Source: Roseiarcus sp963765375 (GTDB lineage: Bacteria; Pseudomonadota; Alphaproteobacteria; Rhizobiales; Beijerinckiaceae). From it: DNA of 64,000 nt. The stretch's first letter is position 1. Every line of letters starts with the position of its first letter. A program made the position numbers and the translations under genes. The stretch lies in assembly GCA_963765375.1 (NCBI GenBank), contig CAVXVZ010000011.1, positions 62,001-126,000 on the forward strand. The letters run 5' to 3'. This document shows, piece by piece, positions 53,427 to 62,432 of this stretch. The notes under the pieces are model-generated. The model had not been told where the DNA came from, did not search any database, and saw only the letters and a list, made by a program, of their open reading frames with translations.

Positions 53427-54038
53427 ATGTTCACTGGAATTATCAGCGACGTCGGTGAGGTCATCGAAATGACGTCAAGCGGAGAGCGCAATCGGGTCCG
53501 AATCGCGAGCGCCTATCCGGCGAGGTCGATCGACGTCGGCGCTTCGATCGCCAACTCGGGCGCGTGCCTGACCGTCGTCGGCGTCGAATCGCACGGGGCG
53601 GGCTCCGCGATCGCCTATGACGTCGGCGCCGAGACGCTCGCGGTCACGACGCTCGGTCAATGGCGGCCGGGGGCCCATGTCAACCTCGAGCGGGCGCTGA
53701 AGGTCGGCGACGAGCTCGGCGGGCACATGGTGAGCGGCCATATCGACGGGATCGCGGAAATCGTGTCGCGGCGCGACTTCGACGGCATGGCCCATTTCCG
53801 CTTCCGCGCGCCGAAGGGCTTGTCGAAATTCATCGCGGTCAAGGGCTCGGTCGCGCTCGACGGGACGTCGCTCACCGTGAACGCGGTCGCGGGGGACACG
53901 TTCGAGGTTCTGCTGATCCCGCACACCCTGAAGGCGACCAACTGGGGCGAGCGCAGAACGGGCGACCGCGTCAACATCGAGGTCGACCAGATGGCCCGCT
54001 ACGCCGCGCGTCTCATGCACGCGGGGCGGCCGCGCTGA
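53427..54038 (+). CDS. ribE: riboflavin synthase, alpha subunit
   Basis: A 203-residue enzyme that dismutates two lumazine molecules to riboflavin. Two tandem lumazine-binding repeats are visible, starting MFTGIISDVG and HMVSGHIDGIAEIV. The NSGACLTVVGV and DGTSLTVNAV segments mark equivalent sites in the two repeats. GAGGG precedes the ATG at 53427. The 3' end overlaps a clpP remnant on the other strand by about 26 bases. Confidence 0.93.
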   Translation: MFTGIISDVGEVIEMTSSGERNRVRIASAYPARSIDVGASIANSGACLTVVGVESHGAGSAIAYDVGAETLAVTTLGQWRPGAHVNLERALKVGDELGGHMVSGHIDGIAEIVSRRDFDGMAHFRFRAPKGLSKFIAVKGSVALDGTSLTVNAVAGDTFEVLLIPHTLKATNWGERRTGDRVNIEVDQMARYAARLMHAGRPR

Positions 54039-54324
54039 GCATGAGCTCCGCTTCGCTGCGGGTCGAGAGAACGCGGTCGATCAGGCCCCATTCACGCGCG
54101 CTATCCGCATTCATGAAGTGGTCGCGGTCCAACGTCCGCTCGACCTCTTCATAAGCTCTGCCGCAATGTTTGGCGTAGAGGCCGATGATGCGTCGCTTGG
54201 TCTCAAGCATCTGCTCGGCGTGAATGAGGATGTCGGAGGCCTGCCCCTGAAAGCCGCCGAGCGGCTGGTGGACGTGGAGGCTGGCGTTGGGCAGCGCCGC
54301 CCGCTCGCCCGGCTCGCCCGCCAT
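54013..54324 (-). pseudogene. ClpP-family protease remnant
   Basis: Encodes only the C-terminal 95-100 residues of a ClpP-type protease (LPNASLHVHQPLGGFQGQASDI, then NADSAREWGLIDRV). The catalytic His (HVHQPLGG) and Asp remain, but the N-terminal half with the nucleophile Ser (GxAAS) is gone. An in-frame TGA lies six codons upstream of the first ATG. The fragment ends within the ribE coding region on the opposite strand. Confidence 0.75.
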
Positions 54325-54415
54325 GCGAGCTGCAGGACCTCAGCAGAAGTCAACCCGGGGCGCGCCTGCTACCTCCTTGCCCGCCTCGCGCCCGGACATA
54401 GGCGCGTTCGCCGGA

Positions 54416-54601
54416 TCACGCGCAGTACCAGACCTCCAGCGTCTCGCCCGATTGCGGGTCGCGGAAGCGCTCGCTGGTGAGGGTCCAGTCCCCTCTGGGC
54501 GGCGAGTCGAGGGGACGGCGCTTGTAGCCGCCGCTGCGGAAGAAGAACCAGACCAGAACGACCGCGACAAAAATCCCGAGCGGAAAAAGAAACGGGATCA
54601 T
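54416..54601 (-). CDS. small membrane protein of unknown function
   Basis: A 61-residue protein with one N-terminal membrane helix (MIPFLFPLGIFVAVVLVWFFF). A hydrophilic tail follows with WTLTSERFRDPQSGETLEVWYCA. Its ATG overlaps the stop of the UPF0145 gene by 4 bp, which argues that it is real and co-translated. No family recognised. Confidence 0.65.
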   Translation of the reverse strand: MIPFLFPLGIFVAVVLVWFFFRSGGYKRRPLDSPPRGDWTLTSERFRDPQSGETLEVWYCA

Positions 54602-54921
54602 TGAAGGGGTTCGATCACCGCCGCCGTGCCGTAGGCGACGATCTCGCTCATCGTATTGCCGATCTCGGCGCTGTCGTAGCGCATCATCAGGACGGCGTTC
54701 GCGCCCATCGCGGTCGCGTTCTGGACCAGGCGGTCGAGCGCGTGGCGGCGCGCCTCTTCCAGGAGCTGGGTGTATTCGTGAATTTCGCCGCCGACGATCG
54801 TGCGCAACCCGGCCATGATGTTGCCGCCGAGCCCGCGGCTGCGCACGACGACGCCGAAGCATTGTCCAAGCGTCGTGACGGTGCGATGGCCGGCGATGTT
54901 TTCGGTGGTGGCGACGATCAT
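54598..54921 (-). CDS. YbjQ/UPF0145 family protein
   Basis: A 107-residue YbjQ-type protein, a family of pentameric putative heavy-metal-binding proteins. The conserved pattern is present: VVRSRGLGGNIMAGLRTIVGGE and MGANAVLMMRYDSAEI. The start at 54921 has GAGGAG six bases upstream. It overlaps the small membrane protein gene downstream. The function is not established. Confidence 0.88.
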   Translation of the reverse strand: MIVATTENIAGHRTVTTLGQCFGVVVRSRGLGGNIMAGLRTIVGGEIHEYTQLLEEARRHALDRLVQNATAMGANAVLMMRYDSAEIGNTMSEIVAYGTAAVIEPLQ

Positions 54922-55036
54922 TCGCAACTCCTCAAAGCCCCTGCTTTCACCGAGGTTCGCACGACAAGCCTAACCAACGGTTGCATCACCCGGGAGCGGC
55001 GGCGCCGATCTGACGTCGCCCCAGCCGCGATCGGCG

Positions 55037-55558
55037 CTATTTGTTGATCGTTGCGGCGCCGACCATGCACGCGGCCTCATCCTGCGACCCGGCGCCGCCC
55101 GAACAGCCGATCGCGCCGATCAGCTTGCCGTCGTCGATCAAGGGGATGCCGCCGCGGGAGGCGATGATGTCGTCGAGCGACAGCTGGTATTTGTAGTCGT
55201 TCTTCTGAATCCCGTCTTCGAACACTTTGGTCGGGCGGCGGAATTTCACCGATGCGCGCGCCTTGTGCTCGGAGATGGCGATCGAGCCGAGCTGCGCGCC
55301 ATCCATGCGCGCGAAGGCGACAAGGTTGGCTCCGGAATCGACGACTGCGACATTGAGCGCCCAGTCATGCTTCGCGGCCTCCGCCGTCGCCGCGGCGATC
55401 GCCGCCTCAGCGCGAGCGAGCGAGATCGGCGCTCCATAAGGGGTGGAGAACGGCATCTTGTCTGGGATGACATCGAGCGGATTGGCCTGCTGGGCGCCCG
55501 CCGCGCCGGAGACGCCAAAAAATGCAGTCAAAAGCGCCGCACGGAGCCGAAGCATCAT
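55037..55558 (-). CDS. secreted GlcG/HbpS-family (DUF336) protein
   Basis: A 173-residue exported protein with a signal peptide (1 to about 22, GAAGAQQ). The HbpS/GlcG domain covers the rest: VVDSGANLVAFARMDGAQLGS, a SRGGIPLIDDGKLIGAIGCSGG motif and AACMVGAATI at the end. Family members bind haem or cobalamin or act in glycolate-related pathways. GGGAGG precedes the first ATG. Confidence 0.87.
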   Translation of the reverse strand: MMLRLRAALLTAFFGVSGAAGAQQANPLDVIPDKMPFSTPYGAPISLARAEAAIAAATAEAAKHDWALNVAVVDSGANLVAFARMDGAQLGSIAISEHKARASVKFRRPTKVFEDGIQKNDYKYQLSLDDIIASRGGIPLIDDGKLIGAIGCSGGAGSQDEAACMVGAATINK

Positions 55559-56083
55559 GGTTGTTCCTCCCTTTTTCCCCCTGTCGGATTATTGCGCCGC
55601 TCACGGACGCAGCGCAACGGGACCTTGCCCGCCGTGAACGCCGTGGCCTGCGACGGTCGCGTCAAACATCCTGGTCGACCGGTCGGGGGGCGCCCGTCAG
55701 ACTGGCGCGCATTGTCGGCGATGGCATTGTGCGAGCGACGCCCGCCCACGCCCCGGGGCGAAGCGAAAGGGGTCTTAAACCAGCAGCCGCGAGGGCGAGC
55801 TATTGGAAAAAGCCAGACTAGCGTGAATTTGCTTGCGATATTCAGAATATCCTGCTATATTGACGGAGTCGATGAGGGATCAGCCATTGCGAAAAGACAC
55901 GCCGCGAGGCGCATGGCCGGGGCAAGAAAAAAGTCATTTGAATCGGGCGCAACCCTTTGAAAACTCCCGAATCCGAAAAATAAAAGAAAGCAAATGACAG
56001 CGATTTCGTTTTCGTGGATTTTCGGGCGCTTTTGCTGCCTTTTGCACGCCCGGCGTTGGATCCGGTCGCGGGCAGCATGAGAT
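55559..56083. other. intergenic region with a gene fragment
   Basis: A 525-base stretch. At 55735-55790 (minus strand) it contains a short fragment encoding GCWFKTPFASPRG, which closely matches GCWFQTPFASPPG inside the neighbouring membrane protein gene. This is a remnant of a paralogue. The part from 55810 to 56040 is strikingly AT-rich and without frames of interest. No terminator is clear. Confidence 0.6.
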
Positions 56084-56410
56084 CTATCGATCTCTCGTCC
56101 GCACCCGGCCAAAATGGCGGGCGAGGGCAAGCGCCATGACCAGCGCGCCCAAGGCCACAAGCGACCACTCCGCAATCACGTCGCTTCCCTTGGGTGCGAA
56201 AACGAATATGAGGGCGAAGCCGGCCGCAAGGTTCAGGAACCCCCAAAGGACATTGACCACGGGGGAGGATTCGCCGACGCCCGGAGGCGACGCAAATGGG
56301 GTCTGAAACCAGCAGCCGCTGATCCCTTGCACAAAGTGCGGGACGCAATTGGCAAGCAGCAAACCGCTGACGAATTGCAGGAGGTAGATATACCAGGGAA
56401 GGCTCAGCAT
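56084..56410 (-). CDS. small membrane protein, unknown function
   Basis: A 108-residue protein with about three hydrophobic segments (8-25, 52-70, 80-97). The loop GCWFQTPFASPPGVGESSP is distinctive and recurs as a fragment 500 bases away, so the family was once duplicated here. The function is unknown. It follows the AbrB-type gene after 12 bases on the same strand and may be co-transcribed. Confidence 0.7.
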   Translation of the reverse strand: MLSLPWYIYLLQFVSGLLLANCVPHFVQGISGCWFQTPFASPPGVGESSPVVNVLWGFLNLAAGFALIFVFAPKGSDVIAEWSLVALGALVMALALARHFGRVRTRDR

Positions 56411-56422
56411 GGCGGCCGGCTT

Positions 56423-57520
56423 TCATTTGGAGACTGGGACGTCCGAAGACGCTGGTTCGGTTCCCGCGGTCCAGCGGGCGATCAAGCGGGCGAGACTGGG
56501 GCCGATCAGAATCACCAGCAGCAGCCGTCCGATCTGCATCGCCATGACGAAGGGTATGTCGACCGGGGACGATGCGGCGATGATCGCCACCGCATCGGCC
56601 CCGCCGGGGCTGGTGGCGAGATAGGCGGTCAGCGGGTCGGTTCCCGCCGCCTCATGCAAGGCGAACGCCAGGCCGCCGCACATCGCGATCAGGGCGAAGA
56701 TCGAGGCGAGGATCCGCGGCAATTGTTTCGCCGCGTAGAGCACGATTTCGCGCGTGAACCTGAGGCCGATGGACCAGCCGACGAGGGCGTAGCAAAAGGC
56801 CAGAAGCCATGGCGGCAGCGTGATCGCGAGAATGTGGCTCGCCGAAAGCGGGGCGCCGACGAACAGCGGCAGAAGCAACGCGCCAGCCGGAATCCTGGAC
56901 TTGACGCCGATGATCGCGCCGCCGATGGCCAGCGCCAGCGTTCCCAGAAAAGGCCCGGCTGCGAGAGGCGGAAACCAGTCGATCGGCGCCGCCGCGCCGC
57001 CCGAGGCCGAAAACGCCCGGGCGACGATCGACGCCACCAGCCCGACGCATGCGACGCGTAGGTATTGCATGACGGCGACCAGCCTGATGTCGCCGCCGAA
57101 GGCGTCGGCCATCAGCACCATGGCGGTCGCCGCGCCCGGGGAAGAGCCCCAGACCGCGGTCGAGCCCGGAAGGACCTTCCAGCGGGCGAGGGCGAAGCCG
57201 AGCCCGGTCGCCAGCAGTATGACCGAGCCGATCAGAAGCAGGAACATCGGCCATTTGTAGAAGATCGTCAGCAAAATGTCGGGAGTGATGCTCCGCGCCA
57301 CGAGGCAGCCGACAAAGCCCTGGGCGACGACGAAGGCCCAGGGCGGGATCCTGACGCGTCCCTCGAACCACGAAACCAGGATCGCCGCTCCGATGGCGCC
57401 GAGCAGCAGAGCCGCGGGCAGGCGCATCAGCTCGAAGGCCGCAACGCAGATGAGCGAGGCGCTCAGAAGCGCGCCCCATTGCAGCGCCGGAGGGCTCGCT
57501 TTCAGAGTGAAGCGCGACAT
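56423..57520 (-). CDS. AbrB-family membrane protein
   Basis: A 365-residue protein with about ten membrane helices in two similar halves. Each half has the hallmark glycine/proline segments LPAALLLGAIGAAIL and IPAGALLLPLFVGA. AbrB-type proteins were once annotated as ammonia monooxygenase and are thought to be transporters or regulators. The substrate is unknown. The N-terminus overlaps the isochorismatase remnant by 19 bases. Confidence 0.87.
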   Translation of the reverse strand: MSRFTLKASPPALQWGALLSASLICVAAFELMRLPAALLLGAIGAAILVSWFEGRVRIPPWAFVVAQGFVGCLVARSITPDILLTIFYKWPMFLLLIGSVILLATGLGFALARWKVLPGSTAVWGSSPGAATAMVLMADAFGGDIRLVAVMQYLRVACVGLVASIVARAFSASGGAAAPIDWFPPLAAGPFLGTLALAIGGAIIGVKSRIPAGALLLPLFVGAPLSASHILAITLPPWLLAFCYALVGWSIGLRFTREIVLYAAKQLPRILASIFALIAMCGGLAFALHEAAGTDPLTAYLATSPGGADAVAIIAASSPVDIPFVMAMQIGRLLLVILIGPSLARLIARWTAGTEPASSDVPVSK

Positions 57521-57798
57521 TGCATGATCAGGAGCCGGAGAAAGCCAGCGCGTCGCTGTCGGCCAGGCGCGGTCTTGGGCAGCGTCGAGGGCTCGTCGAC
57601 CCGGCGCGGCGGCTCGTCGACCCCGGGCGCCGCATTGAACAGGACCACCAGCGCTCCCGCGGCGCGAAACTTCCCTGCGAGCGCATTGCGCCGCTCGACC
57701 AGTTCCTCGGCCGAGATCGGCTCAAGCTTGCGGCCGAGGATGCCGTTCTGCAAGTCGATCAGCATCAGCGCGGTCGTGCTGGGGTCAAGGGCGATCAT
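57502..57798 (-). pseudogene. isochorismatase-family hydrolase remnant
   Basis: The first 65 residues (STTALMLIDLQNGIL...LAGKFRAAGALVVLF) match the N-terminus of the cysteine-hydrolase/isochorismatase family, including the catalytic Asp in LIDLQNG. The rest of the roughly 190-residue fold, with the Lys and nucleophile Cys, is missing. The frame ends within the AbrB gene. It is a truncated leftover. Confidence 0.72.
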
Positions 57799-57805
57799 CC
57801 GTCGC

Positions 57806-59617
57806 TCAGTCCTGGTATTCGTTGATCACCGCGTCGGCGATCGCGCGCTTCGTGATGACGCCGACGACATCGGCGGCGCGCGGCCGACGAGCGCCGTGAA
57901 AGACGATCGCCGCGCCCGCTTTGTGGCGTTTGAGGCGCGCCAGCGCGAGGCTCAGCAAATCGACGTCACGGCAGACGACCAATTGCTTCTCGACGAAGTC
58001 GTCGACCAGCCTTTCCGGGTTGTTCACGCTTTCGCGCCAGATACCGGAGCGCGGAGGGATCAGGCCGACAATCCTGCCTTCGCGTTCGACGATCATCGCG
58101 CGCAGATCGTCGACGTCTTCCCAACCGATGCATTGCCTCAGCGTCGAGCCCGCTTCAGCGAGGATGAACCGCCGCTCCATGACGTCCTGCGCCTGCTGGA
58201 CGAGATAGAGATTGACGTGCCGCTCCTTGGGGATGCGGTGACCGCGGTGGCGCAGCTTGATGGTGTAGAGGGTCTCGGAAATGAGCGCGCGCCTGACGCC
58301 GGCGGCGACCGCAACGGCCACGATCACCGGGACGATGATTGCGTAGTCGCGCGTCATCTCGAACACCATGACTATGGCGGTCATCACGCCCCCGGTCCCC
58401 GCCCCGACCATCGCGGCCATGCCGACGATCGCCGCCGACGGCAAAGTCATGCCGGCGTTGGGAAGGAGGAGGATCGCAAGCGAGGCGAAAGCCGCCCCGA
58501 GCGTCGCGCCGAGATAGAGCGAAGGCGAGAAAATGCCCCCCGAGGCGCCGCAGCCGAGGCTGATCGTGGTCGCGAGCAGCTTGAGCGCGAATAAGATCGC
58601 GAGCAGCCCGGCGGCCGTCATGCTCTGGTCGAGGACCGACTGGATGACGCCATAGCCGACGCCGTCAATGTACGAATGGCCGAAAGCGTGGGTGAGGCCG
58701 ACCATCATCATGCCGACGACAGTCATGCCGATGATGTTCTGGGTGTAGACGTTTCCAGGCACCTTGGGAAAGCCGTCCTCCATGAACACCAGAAGCCGGA
58801 TGAACGCCCACGCGGCGACGCCGCAGAGCGCCCCGAGCGCGGTGAACGCGATCGCCGCCTCGACGCCGAAAGCGCGGGCGGTTGGAAAGACAATCTCCGG
58901 AACGGCGAACGCCGGATTGGGGCCGATCAGTATGCGGCCGAGCATGGTGGCCGAACCGGTCGCGATGACGACTGGCAGGAAGGTGCGGTTGGAGACTTCG
59001 GGCAGAAGGATTTCGACCGCGAACAGCACCCCTCCGAGCGGCGTGTTGAAGGTAGCCGCAATGCCAGCCCCGGCCCCGGCGGACAAGAGGGTGATCTTCT
59101 GCCCGGCCGAGAGGCCGATCGCCTTCGAAAACGCCGATCCCAGCGCCGACCCGATCTGGATGATCGGCCCCTCCCGGCCGACCGACGCGCCCGATCCGAT
59201 CGATAAGGCCGAGGCGAGCGACTTGATGACCGCGACGACGCCGCGAATGTCGCCGCGCTTGTAGTAGATGGCGTCCATCACCTCGGGGACGCCGTGGCCC
59301 TTGGCCTCGGGCGCAAAGCGCTCCACAAGATAAACGACGACGAGGCCGCCGAGGACCGGCGACAGGATCACCCAGTTCCCGAACCGGCTCGGACCTTCGA
59401 GGATATTGGCGTCATAGGCGATCTTGAAGATCCCGTTGAACATCGCGTTGTGGATGAGCCCGATGAGCGACCGGAGCGCCACCGCGCCGACGCCGGTCAT
59501 GATCCCGACCCCCAAAGCGAGCAGGCAGAGGATGAACAGGCTGACCCGCCTGTCGTCCTCCGCGCCCGCGGCGGCGGTGGCAGACGGAGCGGCGGTATCG
59601 GCGGTGGTTGACGTCAT
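57806..59617 (-). CDS. ClC-family chloride channel/antiporter with CBS domains
   Basis: A 603-residue protein. The ClC core (residues 25-440) has the anion-selectivity motifs GSGASVGREGP at 141-151, with the gating Glu E149, and the GASGGIFSPSLYLGA block. Two CBS domains follow (about 465-600), which may bind nucleotides to regulate transport. In such proteins the Glu gate is kept in both channels and H+/Cl- exchangers. The role could be acid resistance or chloride homeostasis. Confidence 0.93.
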   Translation of the reverse strand: MTSTTADTAAPSATAAAGAEDDRRVSLFILCLLALGVGIMTGVGAVALRSLIGLIHNAMFNGIFKIAYDANILEGPSRFGNWVILSPVLGGLVVVYLVERFAPEAKGHGVPEVMDAIYYKRGDIRGVVAVIKSLASALSIGSGASVGREGPIIQIGSALGSAFSKAIGLSAGQKITLLSAGAGAGIAATFNTPLGGVLFAVEILLPEVSNRTFLPVVIATGSATMLGRILIGPNPAFAVPEIVFPTARAFGVEAAIAFTALGALCGVAAWAFIRLLVFMEDGFPKVPGNVYTQNIIGMTVVGMMMVGLTHAFGHSYIDGVGYGVIQSVLDQSMTAAGLLAILFALKLLATTISLGCGASGGIFSPSLYLGATLGAAFASLAILLLPNAGMTLPSAAIVGMAAMVGAGTGGVMTAIVMVFEMTRDYAIIVPVIVAVAVAAGVRRALISETLYTIKLRHRGHRIPKERHVNLYLVQQAQDVMERRFILAEAGSTLRQCIGWEDVDDLRAMIVEREGRIVGLIPPRSGIWRESVNNPERLVDDFVEKQLVVCRDVDLLSLALARLKRHKAGAAIVFHGARRPRAADVVGVITKRAIADAVINEYQD

Positions 59618-59983
59618 TTCGTCCTCGGATGCGCAGCGAACATCGGACGGTAATGCGGGACCCGGCCGATCTACCTCTTGAGCAAACGCGGTTCACGGGG
59701 CCGTGTTGCAACACGAGCCGCGTCCGCCGCGAAGATCGCGGCTCGACCCCGCCAAAATCGCGGCAATCAATCCGTGAGCCCCCTGATCGCCGCGGCGAGA
59801 ATCGCGCTTCTTTGCCGCAATCGAACCGGGCGCATTCTGGCTTTTTTTGGGCGCAAGCGGCGAAACCGCTCGCGACGCCGGATGGTCTCGGCTAATCTTC
59901 CGAGGGTCGACGGTGATTGGCGACCGCCGCGATTTCGCCGCTATTGGTTTCGACAACCGACGCAGAGCCTAACGGGACGGTCA
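59618..59983. other. intergenic region before the L,D-transpeptidase gene
   Basis: A 366-base stretch between the divergent ClC and transpeptidase genes. It probably carries both promoters. The frame of the transpeptidase extends upstream into it, but the added residues are Arg-rich and not family-like. No operator or repeat recognised. Confidence 0.5.
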
Positions 59984-60634
59984 ATGATGCTTGGGGCGCG
60001 AAGTCTTCTCCTGATCGGCTTGGTGGGCTTAACGATTCCGTCCGGCGAGGGACGAGCCCAGGCTCTGTTTCCCTTTCCGGGATTCGGTTCGCCGCCGCCG
60101 CCGCAGACCGAGACTTATCTGCCGCCTGACGCCGATCCGAATTATTCGACCCCGGGAGGCTTCGACAAAGACGTCGACATGAGCCTCACGACCCGCAAGG
60201 AGGTCAATGATCCGACCGGAGAGCCGGCGGGCACGGTCACCATCAATACGCATGAGCGCAAGCTCTATCTCTCGCTCGGCGATCGACGCGCGATCCAGTA
60301 TGGCATCGGCGTCGGGCGCCAAGGTTTCTCCTGGAAGGGAACGGCCGAGATCGGCCGAAAGGCGTTCTGGCCCGGATGGACGCCGCCGCCGGAAATGCTG
60401 GCGCGTCAGCCGGGCCTGCCGGTGCATCTCGATGGCGGCATGGAGAACCCGCTCGGGGCGCGCGCGCTTTATCTTTTCCAGGAAAAGAAGGACACGCTGT
60501 TTCGCATCCACGGCACCAATGAGCCCAAGTCGATCGGCAAAGCCGTATCCTCGGGGTGCATCCGGATGATGGACGCCGACGTGATCGATCTCTACGGCCG
60601 GGTCGCGAAGGGAACACCCGTCGTCGTGCTTTGA
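59984..60634 (+). CDS. L,D-transpeptidase (YkuD family)
   Basis: A 216-residue periplasmic enzyme with an N-terminal signal peptide (about 1-25) and a Pro-rich spacer. The YkuD domain covers about 85-216. The catalytic motif is H176-GTN...S-x-G-C192-x-R (KAVSSGCIRM). It forms 3-3 cross-links in peptidoglycan or attaches lipoproteins. ATG at 59984 or 59987 gives the signal peptide; a much longer frame upstream is not used. Confidence 0.9.
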   Translation: MMLGARSLLLIGLVGLTIPSGEGRAQALFPFPGFGSPPPPQTETYLPPDADPNYSTPGGFDKDVDMSLTTRKEVNDPTGEPAGTVTINTHERKLYLSLGDRRAIQYGIGVGRQGFSWKGTAEIGRKAFWPGWTPPPEMLARQPGLPVHLDGGMENPLGARALYLFQEKKDTLFRIHGTNEPKSIGKAVSSGCIRMMDADVIDLYGRVAKGTPVVVL

Positions 60635-60672
60635 GGCCGGGTCGGCCGGCGCGCCGGGCCGGTCGCATCGCC

Positions 60673-61767
60673 TCAGTCCACTGGCAGGGTGAAGACGGCG
60701 CACGGCGACGCGATGCCGCGAAGCGCGTGCTCGCCCAGCGGGATCAGCGACAACCCGGTCTCGGCGGCGAAGGCGCCCGAGACAAGGACGGCCTTGTCGA
60801 GCGGCCGGCATAGCCCTTCGAGCCGGCTGACCAGGTTGACGGCGGGGCCGATCGCGGTGAAGTCGAGCCGATCGGCGGCGCCGATGTTGCCCCACAGGAT
60901 CTCGCCGAGATGCAGCGCGACGCCGAACGGCAAGGAAGCGAGGCCCTTCTGTCGCCGCGCCTCGTCGAGATGCGCCATTCCGGCCCGGGCGGCGGCGACC
61001 GCGCTCAGCGCGGCGTGACAGGCGCCGCGCGGCGCCGCGCCTGCGACCGGAAAGATCGCGAGCACGCCGTCGCCGATGAACTTGAGCACCTCGCCGCCGA
61101 AGGCATGGACCGAAAGCGCAATTCGATCGAACCAAGCGTCGAGGGCCTCGATGACCTCCGGCGGGGGATGGCTCTCGGACAAGGCGGTGAAGCCGCGCAG
61201 ATCGGCGAACAGCAGCGCGGCCTGGATGGTCTCGCCGACCCCGCGCCGCAATGGAGCCGCGAGCACCCGCGCGGCGCTCCGCCGGCCGAGATAGGCCTCG
61301 AGAACCGCCGTCAGCGTCGCACGCGCGGTCAGCGCGGCGAGCGGCGCGGCGGCGAAGCGCGCGGCTTCTCTGAGGCGGTTGGCTTCGTTGGCGGTGAAGG
61401 GGCGCGGCCCGATCCAGGCCAACGTCGGGCCGTCCGGCCGCGGCGCGATCGCGTCCTCGTGGACTGGGCCGGCCGCGAGGCCGGCGAGCCAGCGCCTGCC
61501 GGCTTCGCCCGCGGCGGTCGCCGTCGCCGTCGCAGCGCGCTCGCCGGAGAGGAAACCCAATGTCTCGCTGACCTCTCCGCTCTCGGCCCGCCAGAGCCAG
61601 GTGCGGCGGGCGATCAGAGGGTGCGGAGCGGCCAGCGTGAGCGCCCCGCCTGCAAGCGGGGCGCCGTCCTCGATCAGGCGCTGGGCGAGGTTCGCCAGAA
61701 AACGCTCCGGCGCCGGCGTTTCAGCCGCTGCATCGACCAGCCAGGCGAGAGGGGTAGAGAGCCGCAT
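60673..61767 (-). CDS. class III adenylate/guanylate cyclase
   Basis: A 364-residue nucleotide cyclase. The N-terminal 180 residues form a sensor-like region without membrane helices. The catalytic domain starts at about 190 with ALLFADLRGFTALSE, where the metal Asp sits, followed by GEVLKFIGDGVLAIFP and the ribose/transition-state segment LDFTAIGPAVNLVSRL. It makes cAMP or cGMP. The start at 61767 is chosen over one 39 bases upstream. It is divergent from the SRPBCC gene, with an ArsR-type palindrome in between. Confidence 0.87.
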   Translation of the reverse strand: MRLSTPLAWLVDAAAETPAPERFLANLAQRLIEDGAPLAGGALTLAAPHPLIARRTWLWRAESGEVSETLGFLSGERAATATATAAGEAGRRWLAGLAAGPVHEDAIAPRPDGPTLAWIGPRPFTANEANRLREAARFAAAPLAALTARATLTAVLEAYLGRRSAARVLAAPLRRGVGETIQAALLFADLRGFTALSESHPPPEVIEALDAWFDRIALSVHAFGGEVLKFIGDGVLAIFPVAGAAPRGACHAALSAVAAARAGMAHLDEARRQKGLASLPFGVALHLGEILWGNIGAADRLDFTAIGPAVNLVSRLEGLCRPLDKAVLVSGAFAAETGLSLIPLGEHALRGIASPCAVFTLPVD

Positions 61768-61878
61768 GGATCGATCATCCCCCGGACTTTGCTTCGTTGT
61801 CATCAACGATTCAGGTCCGCTGTCTGCCGGCCCGCCTTTCGAACGTCTTTATGGCAGCGCCGTCAACCAGCCAGAAAT

Positions 61879-61894
61879 TCAACCAAATGGTTGA
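61879..61894. promoter_or_regulatory. ArsR-type operator palindrome
   Basis: TCAACC-AAAT-GGTTGA has six-base perfect arms. It matches the CAACCAAWTGGTTG-type operator known for ArsR-family repressors that sit next to SRPBCC genes. It lies 77 bases before the SRPBCC start and 112 bases before the cyclase start. No arsR gene is adjacent. Confidence 0.65.
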
Positions 61895-61970
61895 CCTTCA
61901 AGGACCGCATGCCCATATTGAATCCCACTTGAACGAAAAGCGCCTTGGCTCAGCCTCAGAGGAGAACCCG

Positions 61971-62432
61971 ATGGATCAATCCCTTGTCGTCCGGCGCGAG
62001 ACCCAGGTCGCGGCTCCGCCCGCCACCGTCTTCGCCTTTCTGACCGATCCGCAAAAGATCATGAGCTGGATGGGCGCTGAGGTCTCCACGGAGGTCCACC
62101 CGGGCGGACTCTATCTCGTCAAGGACGTTGGCGGGCGGCCGGGCCGCACCGCGCGGGGCCAGTTCCGCGAGGTCGTTCCGGTCCATCGCCTCGCCTACAG
62201 CTTCGGCTGGGAGGGGGACGATGCGGTGCCGCCGGGGTCGGGCTTGGTCGAGATCGACCTCCTCGACCGGGAGGGCGGCACTCTTGTGCGCATGACCCAT
62301 ACTGGACTTCCCAACGCCGCCGAATGCGCCGGTCACGCCAAGGGTTGGGCGCACTACCTCGGCCGGCTGGGGGTGGCCGCCGCCGGCGGAAATCCGGGCG
62401 TTGACGACTTCGCGCGCCAGAATGCCGTGTGA
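61971..62432 (+). CDS. SRPBCC (AHSA1-like) domain protein
   Basis: A 153-residue START-like protein. The hydrophobic-pocket fold is marked by VAAPPATVFAFLTDPQKIMSWMG, GGLYLVKDV and the C-terminal AKGWAHYLGRL. Such proteins bind lipids or hydrophobic ligands and often follow ArsR regulators. AGAGGAGA precedes the ATG. Its last 79 bases overlap the tail of the convergent monooxygenase gene. Confidence 0.85.
   Translation: MDQSLVVRRETQVAAPPATVFAFLTDPQKIMSWMGAEVSTEVHPGGLYLVKDVGGRPGRTARGQFREVVPVHRLAYSFGWEGDDAVPPGSGLVEIDLLDREGGTLVRMTHTGLPNAAECAGHAKGWAHYLGRLGVAAAGGNPGVDDFARQNAV

Noticed and set aside
57065..58594. 509-codon plus-strand frame
   Set aside because: Antisense to the AbrB and ClC genes; highly charged, low-complexity composition.
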